A DNA stretch of 64,000 nt. Source: Dyadobacter endophyticus (GTDB lineage: Bacteria > Bacteroidota > Bacteroidia > Cytophagales > Spirosomataceae). The notes below the pieces were generated by a model. It saw only the letters and a program-made list of their open reading frames with translations. It searched no databases and was not told the DNA's origin. The stretch is taken from the NCBI RefSeq assembly GCF_014641595.1, contig NZ_BMIA01000002.1, forward strand, positions 1,612,001 to 1,676,000. Reading direction: 5' to 3'. Positions 34,226 to 42,651 of this stretch are shown here, one piece after another. Within the stretch, counting starts at the first letter, position 1. The number at the start of each line of letters is the position of its first letter. The position numbers were made by a program, and so were the translations under genes.

Positions 34226-34783
34226 CTATTTCTTAGAAGCAGACTTACCTGCCTTACGACGGACCACTTCACCAACAAAACGGATACCTTTTCCTTTGTA
34301 AGGCTCAACTTTGCGAAGGGATTTGATTTTCGCTGCCACGGAACCAATCAGCTCTTTGTCGATACCCTCAAGAATTACCTTAGGGTTCTGACCTTTTTCC
34401 GAGGTAGTAGCAACTTTGATCTCCTCCGGGATCGCCATGAAAATATTGTGAGAGTAACCCAATTGAAGTTCGAGAACATTGTTCGCCGCACTCGCCTTGT
34501 AACCTACCCCAATAATTTCAAGCTCGCGCTTGTAGCCTTCGCCTACACCGATCACCATGTTGTTCAACAGGGAACGATAAAGGCCGTGCAATGCTTTGTG
34601 ACGTTTTTGCTCTGTAGGGCGCGTTACTTTCACCTCGCTACCTTCAACTTCAACAGTAATATCGGTGTCGATAGCCTGGGTAAGTGTGCCTTTCGGGCCT
34701 TTTACAGATACTACGTTATCGTCTGCAACCGATACGGATACGCCCGCCGGCAACGTGATAACTTTATTTCCTATTCGTGACAT
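34226..34783 (-). CDS. rplF: 50S ribosomal protein L6
   Basis: 185 residues, two similar alpha/beta domains. MSRIGNKVITLPAGVSVSV, VTRPTEQKRHKALHGLYRSL, and the signature segment EPYKGKGIRFVGEVVRRKAG near the C-terminus. Confidence 0.98.
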   Translation of the reverse strand: MSRIGNKVITLPAGVSVSVADDNVVSVKGPKGTLTQAIDTDITVEVEGSEVKVTRPTEQKRHKALHGLYRSLLNNMVIGVGEGYKRELEIIGVGYKASAANNVLELQLGYSHNIFMAIPEEIKVATTSEKGQNPKVILEGIDKELIGSVAAKIKSLRKVEPYKGKGIRFVGEVVRRKAGKSASKK

Positions 34784-34804
34784 TTCCTGAATAACTTTTA
34801 AATA

Positions 34805-35203
34805 TTAATACACGAAACATAACACTTCACCACCCACATTCAGTGTCTTAGCTTCTTTATCTGTCATTACACCTTTCGATGTAGAGATAATCACTGTTCC
34901 TAAGCCGCCCAATACACGTGGCAGTGTTGATGAACCTGAATATTTACGTAGTCCAGGCTTACTAACCCTCTCCAATTTTACAATTGCAGATTGCTTTGTC
35001 ACAGGATTATATTTCAAAGCTATCTTGATAACTCCCTGAGGACCAACCTCGTCGAATTTATAACTTTGAATGTACCCTTTGTCAAAAAGTACCTTTGTAA
35101 TCTCTTTTTTTATGTTGGATGCAGGTATCTCAACAACCCGGTGCTTCGCTTTGATAGCGTTTCTGAGTCTCGTCAGATAGTCTGCTATGGGATCCGTTAA
35201 CAT
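34805..35203 (-). CDS. rpsH: 30S ribosomal protein S8
   Basis: 132 residues from the ATG at 35203. The in-frame ATG at 35224 would add seven residues before the conserved MLTDPIADYLTRLRNAIKAK start and is not needed. The C-terminal family motif ISTSKGVMTDKEAKTLNVGG is intact. S8 binds 16S rRNA and in enterobacteria represses the spc operon. Confidence 0.97.
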   Translation of the reverse strand: MLTDPIADYLTRLRNAIKAKHRVVEIPASNIKKEITKVLFDKGYIQSYKFDEVGPQGVIKIALKYNPVTKQSAIVKLERVSKPGLRKYSGSSTLPRVLGGLGTVIISTSKGVMTDKEAKTLNVGGEVLCFVY

Positions 35204-35280
35204 GTTTATGCCAAGTTTAAACACCCCCTTTTGAACGGGAGTGCAAAGTTAAGTAATTGAAATCAGAATTGAAAGTATTC

Positions 35281-35550
35281 TTACCAACTTGATTTTGTAA
35301 CTCCTGGAATTTTTCCATCTGACGCCATATCGCGGAACAGAACCCGGGAAATTCCGAATTTACGCATATAACCGCGAGGTCTTCCAGTGATTTTGCACCG
35401 GTTGTGCAGGCGTACAGGAGAAGAGTTACGTGGTAACTTGTCAAGACCAACCCAGTCACCGGCAGCTTTTAACTTGGTACGCTTTTCAGCATAACGTTCT
35501 ACTAGTGCTTGTCTTTTTCTCTCCCGTGCTTTTACTGATTCTTTTGCCAT
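35281..35550 (-). CDS. rpsN: 30S ribosomal protein S14, zinc-free form
   Basis: 89 residues. The motif LPRNSSPVRLHNRCKITGRP followed by GYMRKFGISRVLFRDMASDG is the S14 signature. Only one Cys is present, so the zinc knuckle of the 61-residue form is absent. Together with L36 this shows ribosomal proteins adapted to do without zinc. Confidence 0.97.
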   Translation of the reverse strand: MAKESVKARERKRQALVERYAEKRTKLKAAGDWVGLDKLPRNSSPVRLHNRCKITGRPRGYMRKFGISRVLFRDMASDGKIPGVTKSSW

Positions 35551-35579
35551 TGTCGGTAAATAATCTTAGTAGTATTTTC

Positions 35580-36134
35580 TTATTTATTCGCGTTGGTGAA
35601 AGGCATTCCTAATGCTTTCAGCAATTCGTAGCTCTCTTCGTCAGAGTTGGTAGAGGTCACGAAAGTGATATCCATACCAGTGATCTTCGCCACTTTTTCG
35701 ATGCTGATTTCAGGGAAAATAATCTGCTCCTTCACACCGAACGTATAATTTCCACGTCCATCGAATCCTTTGTCGCTGATTCCTTTGAAGTCACGTACAC
35801 GTGGCATTGCAATGGAAGTCAAACGGTCGAGGAATTCGTACATCTTGTCACCACGAAGCGTTACTTTCGCTCCGATAGGCATGTTTTCACGCAATTTAAA
35901 GTTAGAAACAGCCTTTTTGGAGATAGTAGCTATTGCTTTCTGTCCTGTGATCAGGCTCAACTCTTCCACACCGGTGTCAACAAGTTTCTTGTCTGCAACA
36001 GCAGCTCCGATACCTTTGTTGATAACAATCTTTGTCAAGCGGGGAACCTGCATGCTTGATTTATACTGAAATTTCCCCTTCAATTGCGAAACGATTTCGC
36101 TAACGTATTTCTCTTTTAATCTAGGCGTCGCCAT
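35580..36134 (-). CDS. rplE: 50S ribosomal protein L5
   Basis: 184 residues, central-protuberance protein that binds 5S rRNA and contacts the P-site tRNA. VPRLTKIVINKGIGAAVADK, LRENMPIGAKVTLRGDKMYE and the C-terminal FPEISIEKVAKITGMDITFV are typical. Confidence 0.98.
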   Translation of the reverse strand: MATPRLKEKYVSEIVSQLKGKFQYKSSMQVPRLTKIVINKGIGAAVADKKLVDTGVEELSLITGQKAIATISKKAVSNFKLRENMPIGAKVTLRGDKMYEFLDRLTSIAMPRVRDFKGISDKGFDGRGNYTFGVKEQIIFPEISIEKVAKITGMDITFVTSTNSDEESYELLKALGMPFTNANK

Positions 36135-36208
36135 GTTTGAAAGTGATTATGTGGATTGCCGACCCACGCGCTTGGTTATAAAAATCAACTGCTTTCGGCA
36201 AATCCGGA

Positions 36209-36550
36209 CTACAATAAGTTTCCGGATTTTTTTGAAAAGCGTTGCAGTTTTCCTTTGTCATTCGCTTTACGGCCGGTTCTTGAAGCTTCACCTGTTTTAG
36301 GATCTACTACCATCAGGTTACTGATGTGAATGGCGCCTTCGCGTTTTTCGATGCTGCCTTGTGGATTTTGCGCGTTTGGCTTAACGTGCTTCGTGATCAT
36401 GTTCACGCCTTCCACAGTAGCTCTTTGTTTTTCTACAAGCACCTTGGTGATCACGCCGGTTTCGCCTTTTGCATTACCTGAAATCACTTTCACGGTGTCA
36501 CCCTTGCGAACGTGCAATTTTGCCGGTGCTTTTTTATTTGTACTTTCCAT
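36209..36550 (-). CDS. rplX: 50S ribosomal protein L24
   Basis: 113 residues. KOW motif at KLHVRKGDTVKVISGNAKGE, then TGVITKVLVEKQRATVEGVN and EGAIHISNLMVVDPKTGEA. An early assembly protein that starts folding of the large subunit. Confidence 0.98.
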   Translation of the reverse strand: MESTNKKAPAKLHVRKGDTVKVISGNAKGETGVITKVLVEKQRATVEGVNMITKHVKPNAQNPQGSIEKREGAIHISNLMVVDPKTGEASRTGRKANDKGKLQRFSKKSGNLL

Positions 36551-36597
36551 TGAGGTATTCTCTTAACAGTTTAAAGAAATACTGATGTTTTGATTTC

Positions 36598-36966
36598 TTA
36601 CAACACTTCTGGTGCCAGTGATACGATTTTCATGAACTGCTTTTCGCGCAATTCCCGGGCAACCGGTCCGAAAATACGTGAACCACGTGGCTCATCGTTG
36701 TTGTTCAATAAAACTGCCGCATTATCTTCAAACCGGATGTAGGTACCATCCTTACGACGTACTTCTTTCTTCGTACGTACAACAACGGCTTTGGAAACCG
36801 TTCCTTTTTTCATATTGCTCGAAGACAGAGCGGATTTCACTGTCACGACGATCTTATCGCCCACCGAAGCATAACGCTTTCCAGTTCCGCCCAATACCCG
36901 GATTACGAGTACTTCTTTCGCGCCACTGTTATCGGCTACTGACAGTCTTGATTCTTGTTGTACCAT
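36598..36966 (-). CDS. rplN: 50S ribosomal protein L14
   Basis: 122 residues. MVQQESRLSVADNSGAKEVL, then the signature region AVVVRTKKEVRRKDGTYIRF and the C-terminal ELREKQFMKIVSLAPEVL. Forms an inter-subunit bridge. Two bases after rpsQ. Confidence 0.98.
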   Translation of the reverse strand: MVQQESRLSVADNSGAKEVLVIRVLGGTGKRYASVGDKIVVTVKSALSSSNMKKGTVSKAVVVRTKKEVRRKDGTYIRFEDNAAVLLNNNDEPRGSRIFGPVARELREKQFMKIVSLAPEVL

Positions 36967-36968
36967 GA

Positions 36969-37232
36969 TTACTTCGCTCTTTCAAGGATTTCTACTAATC
37001 TCCAACGCTTGTTTTTGCTAAGCGGACGAGTTTCCATTACACGGATCGTGTCACCGATTCCAACCTGGTTTGTTTCGTCGTGAACCATCAGCTTGGTAGT
37101 TTTAGTCATAAACTTACCATACTTAGCGTGTTTCACTTTACGCACGACAGTGATCACACAGGATTTCTCCATTTTGTTGCTCACTACCTTGCCAACTCTC
37201 TCTTTACGTAAATTTCTTTCTGTTGCCTCCAT
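36969..37232 (-). CDS. rpsQ: 30S ribosomal protein S17
   Basis: 87 residues, OB fold that binds 16S rRNA early in assembly. RKERVGKVVSNKMEKSCVIT and GIGDTIRVMETRPLSKNKRW are diagnostic. Confidence 0.98.
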   Translation of the reverse strand: MEATERNLRKERVGKVVSNKMEKSCVITVVRKVKHAKYGKFMTKTTKLMVHDETNQVGIGDTIRVMETRPLSKNKRWRLVEILERAK

Positions 37233-37246
37233 AATTTCTAAACTGT

Positions 37247-37441
37247 TTACTGTTGGTTAGATTTAGCCGACAGCTCTGTTAAGAGTCTTGCAATTTCCTT
37301 ACGTGAGGCGCGAATACGCAGAGGATTCTCAATTGGAGAAATAGCGTGAGCAAATTTCAACCGGAGTAAGCGCTCTCTCTCTTGGGCGATCTGCTCTTTC
37401 AGCTGATCCTGCGACAGATTCTTTATTTCTTTACTAGTCAT
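37247..37441 (-). CDS. rpmC: 50S ribosomal protein L29
   Basis: 64 residues, two helices. MTSKEIKNLSQDQLKEQIAQ and the signature RLLRLKFAHAISPIENPLRI. Located at the exit tunnel, part of the docking site for nascent-chain factors. Confidence 0.97.
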   Translation of the reverse strand: MTSKEIKNLSQDQLKEQIAQERERLLRLKFAHAISPIENPLRIRASRKEIARLLTELSAKSNQQ

Positions 37442-37480
37442 TGCTTTTGATAATTAGCGGTTCTTAATACGTTCGGACTA

Positions 37481-37909
37481 CTATGATTCCTGATAATCCC
37501 GGCGTACGACGAACCTTGTCTTAATTGGCAACTTTTGTGCAGCCAAACGCAATGCTTCGTTTGCAGTATCCAGCGCTACACCAGTCGCTTCGAAAATGAT
37601 AGTTCCAGGTTTAACAGGAGCTACCCAATACTCAGGAGCACCTTTACCTTTACCCATACGAACCTCGGCAGGTTTTTTGGTAATCGGTTTGTCAGGGAAT
37701 ACACGGATCCAAACCTGACCTTCGCGTTTCATTGCACGTGTCACCGAGATACGGGCTGCTTCGATCTGGCGAGCAGTCAACCAACCTGGTTCCAGTGCCT
37801 TTATTGCAAACGATCCAAAAGCAATCTCATGTCCGCGGGTCGCGAGACCGTTGTGCGAACCTTTGTTCTTTTGTTGTTTGCGAAATTTTGTCCTTTTCGG
37901 CTGTAACAT
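37481..37909 (-). CDS. rplP: 50S ribosomal protein L16
   Basis: 142 residues. MLQPKRTKFRKQQKNKGSHN, the conserved RQIEAARISVTRAMKREGQV and VRMGKGKGAPEYWVAPVKPG. Contacts the A-site tRNA elbow. Confidence 0.98.
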   Translation of the reverse strand: MLQPKRTKFRKQQKNKGSHNGLATRGHEIAFGSFAIKALEPGWLTARQIEAARISVTRAMKREGQVWIRVFPDKPITKKPAEVRMGKGKGAPEYWVAPVKPGTIIFEATGVALDTANEALRLAAQKLPIKTRFVVRRDYQES

Positions 37910-37953
37910 GATTCTAATCTATTTGAACCGGTTTGATACCGGAAAGTATCTGA

Positions 37954-38784
37954 TTACTTTTTCTTGTTCTTGTTGCGTTTGCGACGATCTGCATCACCAC
38001 CACCGCCTTCACCACGTGGAGCTCCTCCATCGTTTCTGTCACGGCCACCTCTTCTGTCGCCACGTCCGCCACGGTCGTTACCACCACGTTCGCCACCTTG
38101 TGCGCTTCTTTCAGCTCTGTCGGATGCCGCAGTTGCTGCGCTTGGGGTGAGGTCACGCTTTCCGTACAATTCACCTTTGAAGATCCATACTTTAATACCG
38201 ATCTTACCGTAGATAGTTTGTGCTTCGGAGATAGCGTAATCGATGTCCGCTCTCAATGTATGCAAAGGAATACGTCCTTCTTTGTATTCTTCTGTACGGG
38301 CCATTTCAGCACCACCCAGACGACCTGCCAAACGGATTTTGATTCCTTGTGTTCCTACACGCATTGCAGAAGCGATAGATTGCTTCATTGCACGACGGTA
38401 AGAGATACGAGCCTGCAATTGCTGAGCGATTGCCTCGCCTACTAGTTTTGCATCGATTTCAGGACGTTTGATTTCGTAGATGTTAATCTGAACATCTTTT
38501 CCTGTAATCTTTTTAAGCTCTTCCTTGATTTTATCAACCTCGCTACCACCTTTTCCGATCACGATACCCGGACGGGCAGTGTGGATAGTCAAAGTGATGC
38601 GTTTAAGTGTACGTTCAATAACTACTTTTGAAATCGATCCTTTCGGGATACGCGCTTTGATGTAGTTACGGATTTTTTCGTCTTCAACCAGTTTGTCAGA
38701 GAAGTCTTTTCCTCCGTACCAGCTAGATTCCCATCCTCTAACAATTCCTAGTCTTAGACCTATCGGATTAACCTTTTGTCCCAT
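37954..38784 (-). CDS. rpsC: 30S ribosomal protein S3 with Arg/Gly/Asp-rich C-terminal extension
   Basis: 276 residues against about 233 in Escherichia coli. The core has MGQKVNPIGLRLGIVRGWES, the KH domain with RPGIVIGKGGSEVDKIKEEL, and the C-domain IPLHTLRADIDYAISEAQTI. From about residue 218 comes a low-complexity tail of Arg, Gly and Asp blocks ending RKRNKNKKK. S3 lines the mRNA entry channel, so the tail would extend near entering mRNA. Confidence 0.97.
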   Translation of the reverse strand: MGQKVNPIGLRLGIVRGWESSWYGGKDFSDKLVEDEKIRNYIKARIPKGSISKVVIERTLKRITLTIHTARPGIVIGKGGSEVDKIKEELKKITGKDVQINIYEIKRPEIDAKLVGEAIAQQLQARISYRRAMKQSIASAMRVGTQGIKIRLAGRLGGAEMARTEEYKEGRIPLHTLRADIDYAISEAQTIYGKIGIKVWIFKGELYGKRDLTPSAATAASDRAERSAQGGERGGNDRGGRGDRRGGRDRNDGGAPRGEGGGGDADRRKRNKNKKK

Positions 38785-38803
38785 TCGAAATAGATCGTTT
38801 TAC

Positions 38804-39181
38804 TTATGATTCGCTAATTACTGCTTCATTTACTGACACCGACGCGTCGTCTACCACGATTGTGATGTGGTTGGAACGCTTACGGATCCTGTGTGCTCTT
38901 CCCTGAGGTGCAGGGCGCAAACGCTTTAACATGCGTCCACCGTCAATAAATACGGTCTTAACGATCAGGTCAGCGTCTTCCAGTTTCGATCCTTCGTTCA
39001 TTTGCTGCCAGTTGGCAACAGCCGAAAGAAGAACTTTGTGCAAAACCGGCGATGAAGCTCTCGGTTGGAATTTCAAAAGTGCCAACGCTTTGCTGACCTT
39101 CTGTCCGCGAATCATGTCGGCCACCAATCTCATCTTACGAGGAGAAGTAGGCACATCCTTTAATATAGCTCTTGCTTCCAT
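38804..39181 (-). CDS. rplV: 50S ribosomal protein L22
   Basis: 125 residues. MEARAILKDVPTSPRKMRLV, ADMIRGQKVSKALALLKFQP, and the tunnel-lining hairpin with KRLRPAPQGRAHRIRKRSNH. That hairpin reaches into the exit tunnel. Confidence 0.98.
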   Translation of the reverse strand: MEARAILKDVPTSPRKMRLVADMIRGQKVSKALALLKFQPRASSPVLHKVLLSAVANWQQMNEGSKLEDADLIVKTVFIDGGRMLKRLRPAPQGRAHRIRKRSNHITIVVDDASVSVNEAVISES

Positions 39182-39231
39182 GTTTCTTTTCAGATATCGG
39201 CTCGTCCGTTAGGACCAGCTACGTCGACAAA

Positions 39232-39510
39232 TTATTTTCTTCCTTTATCTTTTTTAGCGGTGTGGCCACGGAAGTTACGGGTTGGAGAGAACTCGCCCAG
39301 TTTGTGTCCTACCATGTTTTCAGTCACATAAACCGGAATGAACTTGTTTCCGTTATGTACCGCAAATGTGTGCCCGATAAAATCAGGCGAAATCATTGAG
39401 CGCCGCGACCAGGTCTTGATGACAGATTTACGCGACGAGTTGTTCATCGTTTCAACTTTGGCTTCGAGACGAAAGTCGATATATGGTCCTTTTTTTAATG
39501 AGCGTGCCAT
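39232..39510 (-). CDS. rpsS: 30S ribosomal protein S19
   Basis: 92 residues. MARSLKKGPYIDFRLEAKVE, VIKTWSRRSMISPDFIGHTF and MVGHKLGEFSPTRNFRGHTA match the family closely. Forms a complex with S13 in the head. Confidence 0.98.
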   Translation of the reverse strand: MARSLKKGPYIDFRLEAKVETMNNSSRKSVIKTWSRRSMISPDFIGHTFAVHNGNKFIPVYVTENMVGHKLGEFSPTRNFRGHTAKKDKGRK

Positions 39511-39517
39511 GTTCTAC

Positions 39518-40345
<828 letters not shown>

Positions 40346-40382
40346 TTGCTATTAACTCGTCTAATGATTTGAAATCGTTCAA

Positions 40383-40670
40383 CTAGGCTTCACCATAGAT
40401 ATCGATGGCTTCGCCTTCGGCTACTGTAATGATCGCCTTTTTGATAGTTGACGTTTTTCCAGTGACAAACTTACCTCCCGATGTGCGGGATTTGCTTTTA
40501 CCAATGCTGCGCATGGTGTGAACACTTTCTACGGTAACCCCGAACAGTTTCTCAACAGCCTTCTTGATCTCTACCTTGTTTGCAGTAAGGGAGACTTCGA
40601 AAGCGTATTTACCTTGACCACCCTGAGCCGTTACCTTTTCGGTTATAATCGGACGTTTCAGTACACTCAT
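40383..40670 (-). CDS. rplW: 50S ribosomal protein L23
   Basis: 95 residues. LKRPIITEKVTAQGGQGKYA and FEVSLTANKVEIKKAVEKLF are typical. Sits at the exit-tunnel mouth where trigger factor and SRP dock. Two bases after rplD. Confidence 0.98.
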   Translation of the reverse strand: MSVLKRPIITEKVTAQGGQGKYAFEVSLTANKVEIKKAVEKLFGVTVESVHTMRSIGKSKSRTSGGKFVTGKTSTIKKAIITVAEGEAIDIYGEA

Positions 40671-40672
40671 TG

Positions 40673-41302
40673 TTATTTGTTCAATTGGGTTTCCAAAATA
40701 GAAAGAGCAGATTCACTTATCAGAAGACGGTCTGCATTCATCAGGTCATATGTATTAACCGCATCCACAGTTGTAACTTTCGCTTTCGGAATGTTACGGC
40801 TAGACAGGTATACATTGTTGTCGATCTCTGGGAGGATCAATAATGTCTTTGTATTCACAAGAGAAAGTGAATTCAATACATTCAGGAAAGACTTCGTTTT
40901 GGGAGCTTCGAAAGTGAACGCTTCCAGAACCGAAACGGCGTTAGCTTGCGCCTTAACAGAAAGTGCCGAACGGCGAGCCAATGCTTTTACTTTCTTGTTT
41001 ACTTTGAAACCGTAGTCGCGTGGACGTGGACCGAAAATACGGCCACCACCTACGAACACTGGAGACTTAATGCTACCTGCACGAGCTCCGCCGGTTCCTT
41101 TTTGGCGTTTGATTTTACGTGTAGAGTGACTTACCTCTGCACGTTCTTTTGATTTGTGCGTTCCCTGACGCTGGTTAGCCAGGTAAAGCTTCACATCGAG
41201 ATAGATCGCGTGCGTGCTAGGTTCAATGCCGAATACTTCCTCAGACACATTTACCTTCTTGCCGGTATCTTCTCCTTTTATATTTAATACGGACAGTTCC
41301 AT
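40673..41302 (-). CDS. rplD: 50S ribosomal protein L4
   Basis: 209 residues from the ATG at 41302. The ATG at 41317 would overlap rplC and add five unconserved residues. MELSVLNIKGEDTGKKVNV, the tunnel-extending loop with KIKRQKGTGGARAGSIKSPV, and GPRPRDYGFKVNKKVKALAR. In enterobacteria L4 regulates the S10 operon; whether it does so here is unknown. Confidence 0.97.
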   Translation of the reverse strand: MELSVLNIKGEDTGKKVNVSEEVFGIEPSTHAIYLDVKLYLANQRQGTHKSKERAEVSHSTRKIKRQKGTGGARAGSIKSPVFVGGGRIFGPRPRDYGFKVNKKVKALARRSALSVKAQANAVSVLEAFTFEAPKTKSFLNVLNSLSLVNTKTLLILPEIDNNVYLSSRNIPKAKVTTVDAVNTYDLMNADRLLISESALSILETQLNK

Positions 41303-41306
41303 CGTA

Positions 41307-41927
41307 CTACTTCTCAATGATTAGAAATGAATTCTTCGAACCCGGTACTGAGCCACTCACTACAAGAATGTTTTGCTCAGGTATCACTTTCAGAATACGC
41401 AAATTCTGAATCTTTACACGATTGTTACCCATACGTCCACCCATACGAATGCCTTTGAATACGCGTGATGGGAATGAACAAGCACCAATCGAACCTGGGT
41501 GACGGGCTCTGTTGTGCTGACCGTGTGTCTGACCACCTACCCCGGCGAATCCGTGGCGTTTTACAACACCTTGGAAACCACGACCTTTGGCAGATCCTAC
41601 AACGTCAACAAACTCGCCTTCTTCAAAGATATCCGTAACGGATAGTGAAGTTCCAAGTTCATGTTCCACTTCAAATTCCTTAAACTCAACCAATTTTTGC
41701 TTGGGAGTCGTGTTGGCTTTTTTGAAGTGGCCAATCAGAGGCTGGGAGGTGTTCTTTTCTTTCTTCTCACCAAAACCTAACTGGATAGCTTTATAGCCAT
41801 CCTTTTCTTCGGACCTAACTTGTGTAACAACACAAGGACCAGCTTGGATCACAGTACATGCCAGAGCCTGCCCGTCAGCATTGTACAAACTAGTCATTCC
41901 GATTTTTTTACCAATTAAACCAGACAT
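41307..41927 (-). CDS. rplC: 50S ribosomal protein L3
   Basis: 206 residues. MSGLIGKKIGMTSLYNADGQ, then FQGVVKRHGFAGVGGQTHGQ and the central extension NRARHPGSIGACSFPSRVFK near the peptidyl-transferase centre. First gene after the promoter at 41981, so it probably heads its own transcription unit. Confidence 0.98.
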   Translation of the reverse strand: MSGLIGKKIGMTSLYNADGQALACTVIQAGPCVVTQVRSEEKDGYKAIQLGFGEKKEKNTSQPLIGHFKKANTTPKQKLVEFKEFEVEHELGTSLSVTDIFEEGEFVDVVGSAKGRGFQGVVKRHGFAGVGGQTHGQHNRARHPGSIGACSFPSRVFKGIRMGGRMGNNRVKIQNLRILKVIPEQNILVVSGSVPGSKNSFLIIEK

Positions 41928-41980
41928 GTTTGAAATTTAAATTTAGCAGGTAAAACCCCCTTATTCTTTAAAACGGACTG

Positions 41981-42012
41981 CAAAGGTAGAAAAAACGATT
42001 TTAACATCCTAA
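41981..42012 (-). promoter_or_regulatory. Promoter of the rplC transcription unit
   Basis: Minus-strand -7 element TACCTTTG (41981-41988), an exact TAnnTTTG match, and a -33-like TTAG (42009-42012) at a 20-base spacing. The -7 element is followed by CAGTCCG, the same seven bases as after the rpsL promoter. Confidence 0.75.
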
Positions 42013-42044
42013 CAGCCTAAAAATATTTCTCGCTGATAATCAGC

Positions 42045-42074
42045 AAAAAAGGTCAGATGAACGAACATCTGACC
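42045..42074 (-). terminator. Terminator or attenuator between rpsJ and rplC
   Basis: Perfect 9-bp stem GGTCAGATG / CATCTGACC (42051-42059 with 42066-42074), followed on the minus strand by six T residues. It lies about 137 bases after the rpsJ stop and upstream of the rplC promoter. The rest of the 284-base gap holds no gene. Confidence 0.85.
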
Positions 42075-42211
42075 TCATTTTCGAAGAAGCTGACTGGTTA
42101 TCGGTGTAATCCTATGCCTGTCAGGCTTTTCTGAGTTCAGATGTGGTTTCCAGAGGAACCCGGACCTTCATCCAATTTATGTGGTGGCTTAAATCAATAA
42201 GCCGGCATTAA

Positions 42212-42517
42212 CTATACTTTGATCTCTACATCAACACCGCTTGGCAATTCAAGCTTCATTAAGGCATCTACCGTCTTAGCGCTTGTTGAGAAAATGTCTA
42301 CCAGACGTTTGTAGGTACAAAGCTGGAATTGCTCTCTCGATTTCTTGTTAACGTGCGGCGAACGAAGAACAGTGAATTTCTCTGTCTTTGTAGGCAAAGG
42401 AATAGGACCGCTTACTACCGCGCCTGTTGCCTTTACTGCCTTAACGATTTTCTCGGCTGACTTGTCAACCAAGTTGTGGTCGAATGACCGAAGTTTGATA
42501 CGGATCTTTTGATTCAT
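42212..42517 (-). CDS. rpsJ: 30S ribosomal protein S10
   Basis: 101 residues. IRIKLRSFDHNLVDKSAEKI, PIPLPTKTEKFTVLRSPHVN and the signature region KKSREQFQLCTYKRLVDI are all present. A ribosomal head protein that in other bacteria also serves as NusE in antitermination. Here it follows fusA and is cut off from rplC by a terminator. Confidence 0.98.
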   Translation of the reverse strand: MNQKIRIKLRSFDHNLVDKSAEKIVKAVKATGAVVSGPIPLPTKTEKFTVLRSPHVNKKSREQFQLCTYKRLVDIFSTSAKTVDALMKLELPSGVDVEIKV

Positions 42518-42549
42518 TGTATTTGTTTGTTTCCGGTTCAGAAAATCTC

Positions 42550-42642
42550 GCCGGATCGCTCCGGCAGTACACCTTTGAAAGAACCATTTACTTCGCAGGC
42601 TATATCATAAAGAATGCGTTGCAGAATGGCTCCTGCAACGCA
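42550..42642 (-). promoter_or_regulatory. Two hairpins between fusA and rpsJ
   Basis: Stem 1: ATGCGTTGCAG with CTGCAACGCAT (within 42613-42642), just after the fusA stop, with only a weak T run. Stem 2: GCCGGA with TCCGGC (42550-42565), 33 bases before the rpsJ start. They may be a leaky terminator and a leader structure for rpsJ. Confidence 0.5.
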
Positions 42643-42651
42643 TCTATTGTA

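Noticed and set aside
37970..38110. Repetitive CCACC/CGTTC DNA near the end of rpsC
   Set aside because: It encodes the RGG/RGD-like tail of S3 in frame; not a separate repeat element.
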